DNA of 64,000 bases from JANQSS01 sp965249735. GTDB taxonomy: Bacteria; Bacteroidota; Bacteroidia; Chitinophagales; Saprospiraceae. The translations under genes and the position numbers were made by a program. The DNA lies in contig CBDFMS010000021.1 of NCBI GenBank assembly GCA_965249735.1, positions 186,001 through 250,000 of the forward strand. The letters run 5' to 3'. Shown piece by piece: positions 27,244-35,178 of the stretch. The notes under the pieces were generated by a model. The model searched no databases. It saw nothing but the letters and a program-made list of their open reading frames with translations, and had not been told where the DNA came from. Each line of letters starts with the position of its first letter. Within the stretch, counting starts at the first letter, position 1.

Positions 27244-28473
27244 CTAATTTCGCATTGCCTTTATTGGGTCAAGATGCATTAATTTAAAAACGGGATAAAG
27301 GGAAAGCACAAGGGCTATACATAAAACAACCACGGTTTGTGAGTAAAATATTTTTGGCTCAATGGAGAAATAAAAAATGGGTTCAAATCCAAAATTTTCA
27401 TATGCCTCTTTTAACTTTCCACCTACCTCCACCGGATATTTATAAAAATAAAGAACGGCCGGGACACTTAATAAGGTTCCGACCAAAGCACCTAAAACTG
27501 AGATAAATATATTTTCCATAATAATAATACCCGACAATTTCAATCGGCGCATTCCCGTCGCGACTAACACGCCAAATTCATATTGGCGTTCCATCAACAT
27601 CATGAGGATGGTGCCAAAAATTCCAAATGATATCAACATGTATAAAATGAATAAAAAAATCGCATTTTCAGCACGTTCCCCTTCCAGGACCTGGTTCAAT
27701 TCCGGGAGCAGTGTCTTCCAATCCATGATTTCATAATCCGGTAATTCCTTACCCAATTTATTTGCGATAAGTGAAGCATCATTTATGTCTTCAATTTTTA
27801 AGACCATAGCTGTTGCCCTGTCTTCTGCGCCAAAAAGGGTCTGCGATAATTTAATCGGGAGATAAACGAGTCTTCTATTTAATTCCGGTGAAGCGAGTTT
27901 AATAAGACCTTTTATCGCATATTTTCCTGCGGCGCTCACACCGTGATAACCTTGCCCAATTAAGATCAATGTATCACCAACAGACAAATGCAAATATTCG
28001 GCTAAACCGGATGACATCAAGACCATTTGATCTTCAGCGTCCAAATAATCTCCTTCAATTATTTTTTGGTCCAGGTTTGTTATGCTCGGCTCATTTTTGG
28101 GGTCCACCCCTACGACCATACATCCTTTGGTATATTCATCTGAAGCGGCCAGGGCAAATGTTTCAAGACGTGTTGTAGAGGCTTCCACGCCATCGTTTTT
28201 GTGGATGCGGCTATAGATCTCATCAACCGGGATAAAGGTATTTTCCAACGTTCGTTCTTCCCAATACCCTTTTTGATGAATTTGAATGGCACCTGTATAA
28301 TAGGTCACTGTATTCTCTTGCATCTTGACTAATATGCCTTCCTTTACGGAATTCAGCAAGACGGCCAGAACCACGGCAAACACTACAGAACCCATTGTGA
28401 TCAGGGTGCGTCGTTTGTTACGCCAGATATTGCGCCAGGCAAGTGTGAGGTAGAGCTGGCGAAATGTATTCAT
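27244..28473 (-). CDS. FtsX/MacB-type ABC permease, first subunit
   Basis: 409 residues with the same plan as its neighbour: helix near 25-45 (TLITMGSVVFAVVLAVLLN), large periplasmic domain, then three helices and the tail KLMHLDPIKAMRN. The coupling helix reads MLMERQYEFGVLVATGM, a variant in which RE-x-G of the second permease becomes QYEFG. The two different permease subunits imply a LolCE-like heterodimer. The start codon overlaps the stop of the LolA-like gene by four bases. Confidence 0.87.
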   Translation of the reverse strand: MNTFRQLYLTLAWRNIWRNKRRTLITMGSVVFAVVLAVLLNSVKEGILVKMQENTVTYYTGAIQIHQKGYWEERTLENTFIPVDEIYSRIHKNDGVEASTTRLETFALAASDEYTKGCMVVGVDPKNEPSITNLDQKIIEGDYLDAEDQMVLMSSGLAEYLHLSVGDTLILIGQGYHGVSAAGKYAIKGLIKLASPELNRRLVYLPIKLSQTLFGAEDRATAMVLKIEDINDASLIANKLGKELPDYEIMDWKTLLPELNQVLEGERAENAIFLFILYMLISFGIFGTILMMLMERQYEFGVLVATGMRRLKLSGIIIMENIFISVLGALVGTLLSVPAVLYFYKYPVEVGGKLKEAYENFGFEPIFYFSIEPKIFYSQTVVVLCIALVLSLYPVFKLMHLDPIKAMRN

Positions 28474-29231
28474 TTGACGCGCTTCATGTTTTGAAAGGAA
28501 AAGAAGCTTTCGTCTATCGGAATATCATAGGACACATCATGGTACGTAATCACAGTTTTATAGCCGGATTTGTCTATCGGTACGTATTCCATTACAGCTG
28601 GAAGAAGTCGGCCTCCAAGCAGACGGATATCTTTGAAAAGTACTTCATTGATCAGATACCCATCCTCGTCGTACATTTCGGTCCGCAGTTCGATGTAGTC
28701 TTTTTTATCGATCCAACTCAATACCTTTCCCCATACCACAGCCGCTTCAGGCTTGGGAATAAGCTCGATCTTATATGCCTCACGTTCCATCAATGTCGAA
28801 TCGCCAACGACGCGATGCGTGTAGTCATTTATAATGGATGATTCTTTTATCAGGTCGTCATTGGTAAAGTCGGAACCCATCCATGATTGCATCATCATAG
28901 ATGGTGGTAGTTTGATATTCCGCTCAATAGATGGAATCCAGTTCCAGATTTCATTTTTTCTCTTCAAAAAAACCGTACCTCTGTCCCGGGCCGGTTTTGT
29001 CACCAGAATTAAGGAATACTCGGTATCCAATGACCATGTTTTGACCGTCATATCCCGTGTCCAGGTAGGTCGAATAATACTGATAGTCATAGTGGCCTGA
29101 GCAGTGGCTCCTCTTCGGTTTTCATCAGCCAATCGAATGATTTCTTTGGCATCCTGCGCCTGGACACTTGCTATACCCACGATGAATGTGAAAATCGCCA
29201 CTAAACATGTTATATATCGATACGACATCAT
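28470..29231 (-). CDS. LolA-like outer-membrane lipoprotein-sorting protein
   Basis: 253 residues with signal peptide (CLVAIFTFIVGIASVQAQ) and the pattern of the LolA_like/PF17131 family: AKEIIRLADENRRGATAQATM, SLILVTKPARDRGTVFLKRKNEIW, MMMQSWMGSDFTNDDL, YKIELIPKPEAAVVWGKV, and FSFQNMKRVK at the end. The fold is a half-barrel that shields acyl chains; members are usually encoded next to RND or ABC exporters. It is the first gene of the operon and would be the periplasmic carrier between permeases and barrel. Two consecutive ATGs start the frame (29231 and 29228). Confidence 0.87.
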   Translation of the reverse strand: MMSYRYITCLVAIFTFIVGIASVQAQDAKEIIRLADENRRGATAQATMTISIIRPTWTRDMTVKTWSLDTEYSLILVTKPARDRGTVFLKRKNEIWNWIPSIERNIKLPPSMMMQSWMGSDFTNDDLIKESSIINDYTHRVVGDSTLMEREAYKIELIPKPEAAVVWGKVLSWIDKKDYIELRTEMYDEDGYLINEVLFKDIRLLGGRLLPAVMEYVPIDKSGYKTVITYHDVSYDIPIDESFFSFQNMKRVK

Positions 29232-29362
29232 TAGTCAATTGTTTACGATTCTAAATGTAGTGCAATAATTTGTGCCAACATCATGCCGGTATCATGCCAC
29301 AGACTGATTTCAATCAGGAAGATGAGACTAATAAAACGATTTTAAGGATCATCTCGGTATCA

Positions 29363-30106
29363 TCAATTCGCATTAATAATGTCGCCTGATCCCCGGATAT
29401 CGGCATTTATCGTCGGCGTCCCTTTGTATCGCACATTTCCTGAACCATCGATGGTAACATTAAGAAGGTCCAACACGTGGACGAGGCAATCTCCACTACC
29501 CTCAATATTGATGGTACATACGTCCACGCTAATCGCGAACCCTTCAAAATTTCCGCTACCCACAATACTGATGGTCAGATTTTGTAAATCAACTAAATCC
29601 TCGGTACATAATACATTACCACTTCCGACAATGCTTACACTAAGATCTTGTGTTCCGCTGAAAGCATCCAAAAAAATATTCCCGGATCCAATGATGGCTA
29701 ATTCGAGGTTACCCTGGTTAGTGAAAGGGTTTACATCGACATTTCCTGAACCGGTAATAATTATATTCTTCATATCAGGTACGGTAATGAATACTTCGAG
29801 TTCATAATGATTGTAACAACCCCGGCGTAGTTCCATTTCCCATATGTCATTGACCACGTCCGTTTCCAATCGGTCTATAATATTAGGATGTCCGGTGACC
29901 ACAACTTCTTGTGTGACGCCCTGTGTAATTGTGACATTTGTCGCACCAAGCAAATTAATACCGGTAAATTCCTCAACATTGAGGGTCCTGGTTTCAATGT
30001 TGCCTTGACCGCTAATACAATTGTCGTCGTGATCGCAGGAAGTGAGTGTGAATAGACCAAATACAAGGATTAAAACAGAAAAAACTAGATATCTCATAAA
30101 TTGCAT
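29363..30106 (-). CDS. Head-GIN domain (DUF2807) lipoprotein
   Basis: 247 residues. Lipobox LTSC after a hydrophobic stretch, then a repetitive beta-helical domain in which the motif GSG[N/D] recurs seven times at about 20-residue steps (ITGSGNVDV, IIGSGNIFL, IVGSGNVLC, IVGSGNFEG, IEGSGDCLV, IDGSGNVRY, IRGSGDIIN). This is the putative auto-transporter adhesin head GIN family, common in Bacteroidota and largely uncharacterised; surface exposure is inferred. It is a single gene upstream of the accessory patch. Confidence 0.88.
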   Translation of the reverse strand: MQFMRYLVFSVLILVFGLFTLTSCDHDDNCISGQGNIETRTLNVEEFTGINLLGATNVTITQGVTQEVVVTGHPNIIDRLETDVVNDIWEMELRRGCYNHYELEVFITVPDMKNIIITGSGNVDVNPFTNQGNLELAIIGSGNIFLDAFSGTQDLSVSIVGSGNVLCTEDLVDLQNLTISIVGSGNFEGFAISVDVCTINIEGSGDCLVHVLDLLNVTIDGSGNVRYKGTPTINADIRGSGDIINAN

Positions 30107-30422
30107 TTTAAGTGGTTCATTAATATGGCTTAATAATCAGTAAGACCTCATTCTCTTCTGAATGTCAATTCGCCTTACATGATCAAAGACCATCCATCTG
30201 TATACAAAGTTGCATCACGGGATAGTTGAATAATAGAGTATTTAGATGAAGGGCATGAATTACAAGACCACATTACTTTATTTCATGGTATAAATCACCC
30301 CAAAGAACCTTTGTGATTAACAGGTTCCAGGATCTTTATTGGCAGTACCATCATTCTATTTCCTCTGTTGATTTTTAGAAAAATACAGAGGTATGACCGC
30401 ACGCCCGTATAAGAGTACCACA
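30107..30422. other. Non-coding stretch at the edge of the accessory patch
   Basis: About 316 bp without credible genes. A small dyad (AGAACCT.../AGGTTCC region near 30306-30328) is the only structure noted. It may be decayed sequence continuous with the pseudogene next to it. Confidence 0.3.
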
Positions 30423-30578
30423 TCAATCTTGAAAAGGCAACAAATTCGGTTAAACGTAGGTTGTTTTAACCAACTGATCAGATATTATATCTGTTCGTTA
30501 ATCATGTCCAATCAACTGTTTAAAATTAGTAGTCAGACGCGTCATAGTTTCAAAGGAATGAAGTGGAGGTTTCCGGGA
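30423..30578 (-). pseudogene. Decayed 3' copy of the conserved gene at 33467-33889
   Basis: Read on the minus strand the last ~48 codons run TRLTTNFKQLIGHD*RTDII, then SDQLVKTTYV*PNLLPFQD and the same stop; the intact gene has PRLTKNFMQLVRSHYGTDIF, SDPVAKTTYIQPNLLPFQD. There are two in-frame stops, no start, and similarity ends about codon 50 from the end. The final 24 bases are nearly identical in the two copies. This is a partial duplication that has decayed; the CDF gene and the intron lie between the two copies. Confidence 0.85.
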
Positions 30579-30603
30579 GTGTACATAGTGCATATGAGAT
30601 GAA

Positions 30604-30639
30604 TTCCGGATATATGTCTATTTTGAGATATATCCGGAA
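30604..30639. repeat. Perfect 12-bp inverted repeat (TTCCGGATATAT-N12-ATATATCCGGAA)
   Basis: A hairpin or protein-binding dyad between the pseudogene and the CDF gene. A related half-site, ATTCCGGGTATAC, follows near 30686. No T-run follows on either side, so it is not a standard terminator. It could be an operator for the CDF gene (metal regulator) or a relic of a mobile element end. Confidence 0.6.
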
Positions 30640-30733
30640 CCAGGGTGTTTGCATAAGCGATATATCCTCTACGTGAGGCAAAAATTCCGGGTATACAAAT
30701 GTTGTGGTTAATGTAGAAAAACCGAGAAATTGA

Positions 30734-31528
30734 ATGAACAAAACGGTATTTGAGATTACAAAAATGGATTGTCCAGCCGAGGAAAATCTAATCCGAACGA
30801 AATTGGATGGAATCTCAATTATTGCGAATTTGGACTTTGACATTCCCAACCGAAAACTGACCGTTTTTCACAACGGACAAATTGACCAAATCGAAAAGTC
30901 CGTCATCGAACTAAATTTAGGCGGAAAGAAAATCTCGACTGAACCAACCGACCAACCGGAGTTTAAAGAAAACTCAAACCAGAAAAAACTACTCTGGACT
31001 GTACTCGGAATAAATTTCGCTTTTTTCCTAATCGAAATGACAACTGGAATAATCTCTAAATCAATGGGATTAGTTGCCGACAGTTTGGATATGCTTGCCG
31101 ACAGTTTTGTTTACGGAATTAGTTTGTTTGCGGTTGGCGGAACTTTGACAAGAAAAATACGGATTGCAAAACTTGCTGGATACTTTCAAATAACACTTGC
31201 AATTATTGGATTTGTGGAAGTTTTAAGGAGATTCTTTGGAGACGAGAAACTTCCTGATTTTACGACAATGATTATCGTTTCGATTTTCGCTCTTATCGCT
31301 AATGGAATTTGTCTTTACATTTTACAAAAATCAAAGAGCAAAGAAGAGGCTCATATGAATGCAAGTATGATTTTTACTTCAAACGATGTGATTATCAATT
31401 TGGGAGTTATAATCGCTGGACTTTTGGTAAATTGGTTGAGTTCAAGCAAACCTGATTTGATTATCGGAACAATCGTTTTTGTCTTAGTAATTCAGGGAGC
31501 ATTTAGAATATTGAAATTGAGTAAATAA
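30734..31528 (+). CDS. CDF-family cation transporter with N-terminal HMA domain
   Basis: 264 residues. The first ~65 residues resemble a heavy-metal-associated domain in which the usual CxxC is changed (KMDCPAEENLIRTKL keeps a single Cys, then FDIPNRKLTVFH), followed by cation-diffusion-facilitator helices: NFAFFLIEMTTGIISKSMGL, VADSLDMLADSFVYGISLF with the metal-site Asp residues, and NASMIFTSNDVIINLGVI with the second site. It would export a divalent metal in exchange for protons. The Gly/Leu codon choice (GGA, TTG, many AA-rich codons) looks different from the flanking core genes, and the position between decayed elements supports horizontal arrival. Metal specificity is unknown. Confidence 0.8.
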   Translation: MNKTVFEITKMDCPAEENLIRTKLDGISIIANLDFDIPNRKLTVFHNGQIDQIEKSVIELNLGGKKISTEPTDQPEFKENSNQKKLLWTVLGINFAFFLIEMTTGIISKSMGLVADSLDMLADSFVYGISLFAVGGTLTRKIRIAKLAGYFQITLAIIGFVEVLRRFFGDEKLPDFTTMIIVSIFALIANGICLYILQKSKSKEEAHMNASMIFTSNDVIINLGVIIAGLLVNWLSSSKPDLIIGTIVFVLVIQGAFRILKLSK

Positions 31529-31593
31529 TATAAAACTAACCTCAATCGAGTAGACGGCCCCACCAGCGGTAACTGATGGGGTGCGCCTCTCAC

Positions 31594-31626
31594 ACCACCG
31601 TACATACGGTTCGCGTATACGGCGGT
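31594..31626 (-). ncRNA. Group II intron domain V
   Basis: The 33-base element begins immediately after the maturase stop codon. Its lower stem is ACCGCCGTA paired with TACGGTGGT (one G-U), the upper stem TACG/CGTA, with a 2-base bulge (TG) on the 3' side and a CGAAC loop. This is the expected fold of the catalytic domain; the lower stem contains the CGC/CCG-type triad region. Confidence 0.8.
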
Positions 31627-32910
31627 TCACCAAATCGACGTTTGCATTTTATTATGGCAATAATCAAGCATCGGTAGATACCCTTTTCTTTTAAGTCTAG
31701 CGATGGTGATTGTCGTACCGAGGATAGGGCTTTGAGCAACTGCCCAACCTCCCATTCTGGTTCGACTCCAAGCGTATGCTTGTCCCTTTGCGATCCCCAA
31801 TCGAATTAGATTCTTTCGCTTACGTTCAGGCTTTTTCCAATCATGCCAAATGCAATATCTCAGCCTATTGCGCAACCATTCGTCTAGTTTTTTAAGTTTG
31901 GTATATATATTCGCCATGCGAAAATTATTTATCCATCCTCGTGCAACTACCGCTATTTGGTTGAGCCGTGCGGTTAATGATAGGGGTTTGGTTTTCTTGG
32001 TAATTCCTTTCAGTTTGCGTTTAATACTTGACCAACTAGCTGGCTTTACAACTAATTGGTATTGACCACGTATTCCCTTCTCGTAGACGGGAACAAAACC
32101 ATGCCCCAGCAGTTTGAATTTCACTGGTCTACGTATGCCGCTTTTAGCTCGATTTATTGGTAGATTTAATTTGTCTCTTAAAAAGAGATATATCTTGTTT
32201 CCAATGCTTCGAGCCTCCGCTTTTGATTTTGTATAAATACTAAAATCATCCGCGTAACGCACGTATTTGCACCCCATGATTTTCAATTTCTTGTCCAATA
32301 CGTCCAGCATTATATTCGATAATAGTGGACTTAACGGACTGCCTTGCGGTATTCCTTTGCGGCGTTTATAGAGCTGACCATTTATTTTTATTGGAGCTCT
32401 TAGCCACTTACGAATAAGCCGCAGCGTGGTTCGACATTTTACCTCGTTGTAAATTAACTGTAATAGTTTTTCATGGTCTACGTTGTCAAAGAATGCTGCT
32501 AGATCTATATCCACAATATCTTGGTAGCCATCATTGATGTATTCCAAGGCTTGTGATACTGCTTGTTGCGTATTCTTGTTCGGTCGAAAGCCATAACTCG
32601 ACGACTCAAATTCTAATTCGAATTTTGTCATCAGTATTTGGCTCACAGCCTGCTGCAACCATCTTTCTGTTACCGTTGGTATGCCGAGTAGTCTTGTTTT
32701 ACCCTGACCTTTGGGGATTGGTACCCCTTTGATTGCCGTCGCATTATAGCTTTGTTTGAGAATCGATTTAATTATCGTGTATTGGTTCTTTTCCTTGTGG
32801 GAAAATAATTCCTTTACCGACATTCCATCAATTCCTGCTGCACCTTTATTCTTCACCACCTGACGGTAAGCTTTATAAAGATTCTTCGGCTGTAATACTT
32901 TTGCAATCAT
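31627..32910 (-). CDS. ltrA: Group II intron reverse transcriptase/maturase
   Basis: 427 residues, intact. Reverse-transcriptase blocks: NKGAAGIDGMSVKEL (RT0-1), GVPIPKGQGKTRLLGIPTV, ESSSYGFRPNKNTQQAV, VDIDLAAFFDNVDHEKLL, GIPQGSPLSPLLSNIMLD, the catalytic KYVRYADDFSIYT, then KLLGHGFVPV. The maturase X domain follows near 310-400 (GWINNFRMANIYTKLKKLDE, LRYCIWHDWKKP). There is no C-terminal HNH endonuclease. The protein promotes splicing and target-primed reverse transcription of its own intron. It is encoded within the intron, stop codon abutting domain V. Confidence 0.95.
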   Translation of the reverse strand: MIAKVLQPKNLYKAYRQVVKNKGAAGIDGMSVKELFSHKEKNQYTIIKSILKQSYNATAIKGVPIPKGQGKTRLLGIPTVTERWLQQAVSQILMTKFELEFESSSYGFRPNKNTQQAVSQALEYINDGYQDIVDIDLAAFFDNVDHEKLLQLIYNEVKCRTTLRLIRKWLRAPIKINGQLYKRRKGIPQGSPLSPLLSNIMLDVLDKKLKIMGCKYVRYADDFSIYTKSKAEARSIGNKIYLFLRDKLNLPINRAKSGIRRPVKFKLLGHGFVPVYEKGIRGQYQLVVKPASWSSIKRKLKGITKKTKPLSLTARLNQIAVVARGWINNFRMANIYTKLKKLDEWLRNRLRYCIWHDWKKPERKRKNLIRLGIAKGQAYAWSRTRMGGWAVAQSPILGTTITIARLKRKGYLPMLDYCHNKMQTSIW

Positions 32911-33398
32911 TGGTTAATTAAATAAAAATGTTTCCGTTGTCCGCTTAAGATTAGGCTAGCTAGGCCTCCTAATCGAATTAAGACATGATTCAATGTTCAG
33001 TCCTTCCTTAAGGTGAGTCCTCTACCATTTTCTCAGGCAGCTCGTTTCCATTAAGTACTATGACTTCTGCTGACTGCTCTGGTCTATCAATTAATGATTC
33101 CAGAACCCTCCCCAGGTAAGCACCTAATCTTTCCTCCGACTCCTGCGTCATCTACTCCAAAGAACTTGTTGGTCTCGGGTGTTGCAAAGAAGTGCTTGCT
33201 TACCCGCTCTTTTGAGCCTCTGTATGACGTTTCTGTTCGTCAGTGCCGAATTTTGCAGTCCTGCTTCCTTCAGTGTAAACCTCACGATTAACCACCTTGC
33301 AGCTTGCTAACAGGCTCGGACCAACTCGCCTGTATGGGATTTTCACCCACTAGATTAATTCACTATCTTGCCATAGTGGGTGCATGCTGGGCACACAC

Positions 33399-33429
33399 AA
33401 AACCTAAACTGCATTCATACGCAGTTTAG
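33399..33429 (-). terminator. Terminator-like hairpin at the intron insertion site
   Basis: CTAAACTGC-N8-GCAGTTTAG (perfect 9-bp stem, 33429-33404 on the minus strand) followed by GTTTT and then the intron. It lies 38 bp after the stop codon of the conserved gene at 33467 and, before intron insertion, would have lain between two convergent genes and could have served both strands. Confidence 0.75.
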
Positions 33430-33466
33430 CCGAAACCATTACCTGCAATGACAGGGAATACCGCCT

Positions 33467-33889
33467 TCAATCTTGAAAAGGCAACAAATTTGGTTGGATG
33501 TAGGTCGTTTTAGCTACAGGGTCACTGAATATATCGGTTCCATAGTGGCTTCTGACCAGTTGCATGAAATTCTTGGTCAGACGAGGATACAATTCAATAA
33601 ATTCCGGAAATGTAGCGACCTCGGATTTGCTCATAAAATGTTGAACAATTTTTACAGCGGCGATGGTGACCGTTTTATTATATTTTTCTCCTTTATCGTG
33701 TACGATGTCAAATCGTTTGATTTGATTACAGATGTTTTCACAGGCGGCAGGGCCTCCATATTTTTTTATATGTATCCAGGCGAGTCGCATATGGGCTTCG
33801 TGTGTGAAAAAGGTCGGTTCTAACGTGCAGGATTCGAATTGTTCTTCGAATTCTATGTCTGACAATTGGCGGTGAAGTTCCTGGGCCAT
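33467..33889 (-). CDS. Conserved protein of unknown function (HEAHxRLAW family)
   Basis: I recall similar proteins in other Bacteroidota but no function. Visible features: LEPTFFTHEAHMRLAWIHIKKYG, a block with two His and a Glu that could bind a metal; EKYNKTVTIAAVKIVQHFM; and the end LVRSHYGTDIFSDPVAKTTY to NLLPFQD. It appears to be helical and cytoplasmic. The ATG at 33889 (141 residues) is preferred over a TTG at 33925 because that TTG is part of a TATCTTTG promoter box. A broken copy of its 3' end lies at 30423. The group IIC intron sits behind its terminator. Confidence 0.7.
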   Translation of the reverse strand: MAQELHRQLSDIEFEEQFESCTLEPTFFTHEAHMRLAWIHIKKYGGPAACENICNQIKRFDIVHDKGEKYNKTVTIAAVKIVQHFMSKSEVATFPEFIELYPRLTKNFMQLVRSHYGTDIFSDPVAKTTYIQPNLLPFQD

Positions 33890-33922
33890 TTTGTGCGATT
33901 TTTTGTATTCGACGTAATCGCT

Positions 33923-33954
33923 CAAAGATACCAGTTATTCATCCTGGTGCGCAA
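33923..33954 (-). promoter_or_regulatory. Promoter TTG-N21-TATCTTTG
   Basis: On the minus strand TTG (33954-33952) and TATCTTTG (33930-33923) are 21 bases apart. The start would be near 33916, giving a 27-base leader before the ATG at 33889. Confidence 0.5.
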
Positions 33955-34536
33955 TCAATCTTCATGTATTAGTTTCAAAGAAGATGTGATATAAATACCG
34001 AGTGGTATCAGTGCTGAGCCAAAAAATAATATGGCTATGGCTCCTATCCAATCACCATCCACCATGTATTCAGACATCAAGTAAATCACATAAATACCGA
34101 AAGGTATAAATGCAAATAGAGCTGTAATAAAGCCTGGATTGTATTTGCGCCTGGCAATGGCCAACGCCGTATGTAGGATGCCATTTCCTATTGTGATTAA
34201 TAATAGACCAACAGCGAAGGCAGGTGCTGATATGTTTAATATAGCGGCCATGATGTATGCTGTCCATCCTACGACAATATTCGCGAGCAATATCCCCTCG
34301 TCACTCAATTGGGCAGATGTAATTCGTGTTTTTTGAAATATTTGTGTGTTATAAAAATCTTTAAACCCTCCCGGATACACATATTCTTCGAATTGATGAA
34401 ACATCAATAATGCTACATGAATCCACAATAGGTTTTCTATACGGGTTTGGCTATCCCACATCCAGCATATCCTCATCACGATAAACAAACCAATCAGACC
34501 ACCAATTACTGCCCAATATTTCATGATCGTTTTCAT
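33955..34536 (-). CDS. HXXEE-domain membrane protein
   Basis: 193 residues and about six hydrophobic helices. The family signature is HQFEEYVYPGGF near residues 47-58, with HTALAIARRKYNPGFITAL near 125-143, matching the HXXEE family named after this His-x-x-Glu-Glu block. Function is unknown; the charged residues inside membrane helices suggest metal or lipid chemistry. It is transcribed toward the conserved gene downstream, 66 bp away, with a promoter in between, so it is probably a separate unit. Confidence 0.82.
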   Translation of the reverse strand: MKTIMKYWAVIGGLIGLFIVMRICWMWDSQTRIENLLWIHVALLMFHQFEEYVYPGGFKDFYNTQIFQKTRITSAQLSDEGILLANIVVGWTAYIMAAILNISAPAFAVGLLLITIGNGILHTALAIARRKYNPGFITALFAFIPFGIYVIYLMSEYMVDGDWIGAIAILFFGSALIPLGIYITSSLKLIHED

Positions 34537-34647
34537 CCTACTGAATACCTGTTATCATTTATCTGTACAATTTACAATTGTTAGCGTAGAAGAGTGAGAA
34601 CGTTTTCATTACATTGAACTAAAATGAAACTGCCATTCAACAACAGC

Positions 34648-35130
34648 TTATCCAATCTGGTTCATATCCCAGCATGGTTCCAGATGTTTTATAGCTTGCT
34701 CGCGATCTAAAAATGCTCCGACTCTAATTTTATTTAATCGCACATGATCAAAAGCATGGAGGACGAAATTTGTCAGTTTGTTTTTAACTATTTCAGTAAC
34801 GACATCCTCATCTTCGTGGGCCAGAACACTCAGGATATTATGATCCATTTCTTCTTTATTAGGAAAATTAACATCCCATGATTTTTCTATTTGTTCCATG
34901 AGACCAATGATTTTACAATCTACAATCTGACCATGGTCTAATACTTTCTCAGTCAAGATGAAGATATCAACGTTGTCCCTATCTTCTCCTGTCGTATTTA
35001 AAATAAAACCATAAGGAAAGGGATAGCATCCTGTTATTGGTACTGTCTTCTTTTACTCCAGTGTTTTCTCGTTATACAAGTTTTTCTGATTACTACCAGC
35101 TGCGTTTTCTATAAAAACCTTTACTGTCAT
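34648..35130 (-). pseudogene. Inorganic pyrophosphatase gene with one in-frame ochre codon
   Basis: From the ATG at 35130 the frame reads MTVKVFIENAAGSNQKNL, YNEKTLE, then TAA (35055-35053, codon 26), then KKTVPITGCYPFPYGFIL, NTTGEDRDNVDIFILTEKV and on to CWDMNQIG. Family I pyrophosphatase features are kept after the stop: YPFPYGF, the metal-binding D-x-D-x-x-D (EDRDNVD) and IGLMEQIE. Homologues I recall have Tyr at the stop position, one base from TAA. Everything else is intact with no frameshift. A fragment could be translated from TTG 34956 (codon 59) but would lack the metal site. Either a recent pseudogene, a suppressed stop or a sequencing error. Confidence 0.85.
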
Positions 35131-35178
35131 GTGAATGGTTTTCTATGTCCTTTTTACCACAAGTGTCCAGCCGGGTGC

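Larger units (their letters stand above)
31545..33398 (-). mobile_element. Group IIC (bacterial class C) intron
   Basis: A complete-looking group II intron of about 1.85 kb on the minus strand. The 5' end is GTGTGTGCCC at 33398-33389, followed downstream by CTAGTGGGTGAAAATCCC, a typical domain I segment. The maturase gene fills the middle. Domain V (31594-31626) and a 9-bp domain VI stem (CCCCATCAG/CTGGTGGGG, 31559-31582) precede a 3' end near 31545 (TCTACTCGAT). The maturase C-terminus (LRYCIWHDWKKPERKR) and the lack of an endonuclease domain point to class C. It sits four to five bases behind a terminator-like hairpin, the preferred target of class C introns. Exact ends are uncertain by a few bases. 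Confidence 0.88.

Noticed and set aside
24126..29231. Canonical LolCDE lipoprotein exporter
   Set aside because: The LolA-like protein is of the longer PF17131 type and an outer-membrane barrel is part of the operon, so a dedicated system is more likely; not excluded without a genome-wide look.
30393..30602. 69-residue plus-strand open frame
   Set aside because: It is the antisense of the decayed gene copy at 30423-30578; its peptide has no independent support.
33473..33823. 116-residue plus-strand frame opposite the conserved gene
   Set aside because: Shadow of the minus-strand gene, whose homology to the decayed copy is in the minus frame.
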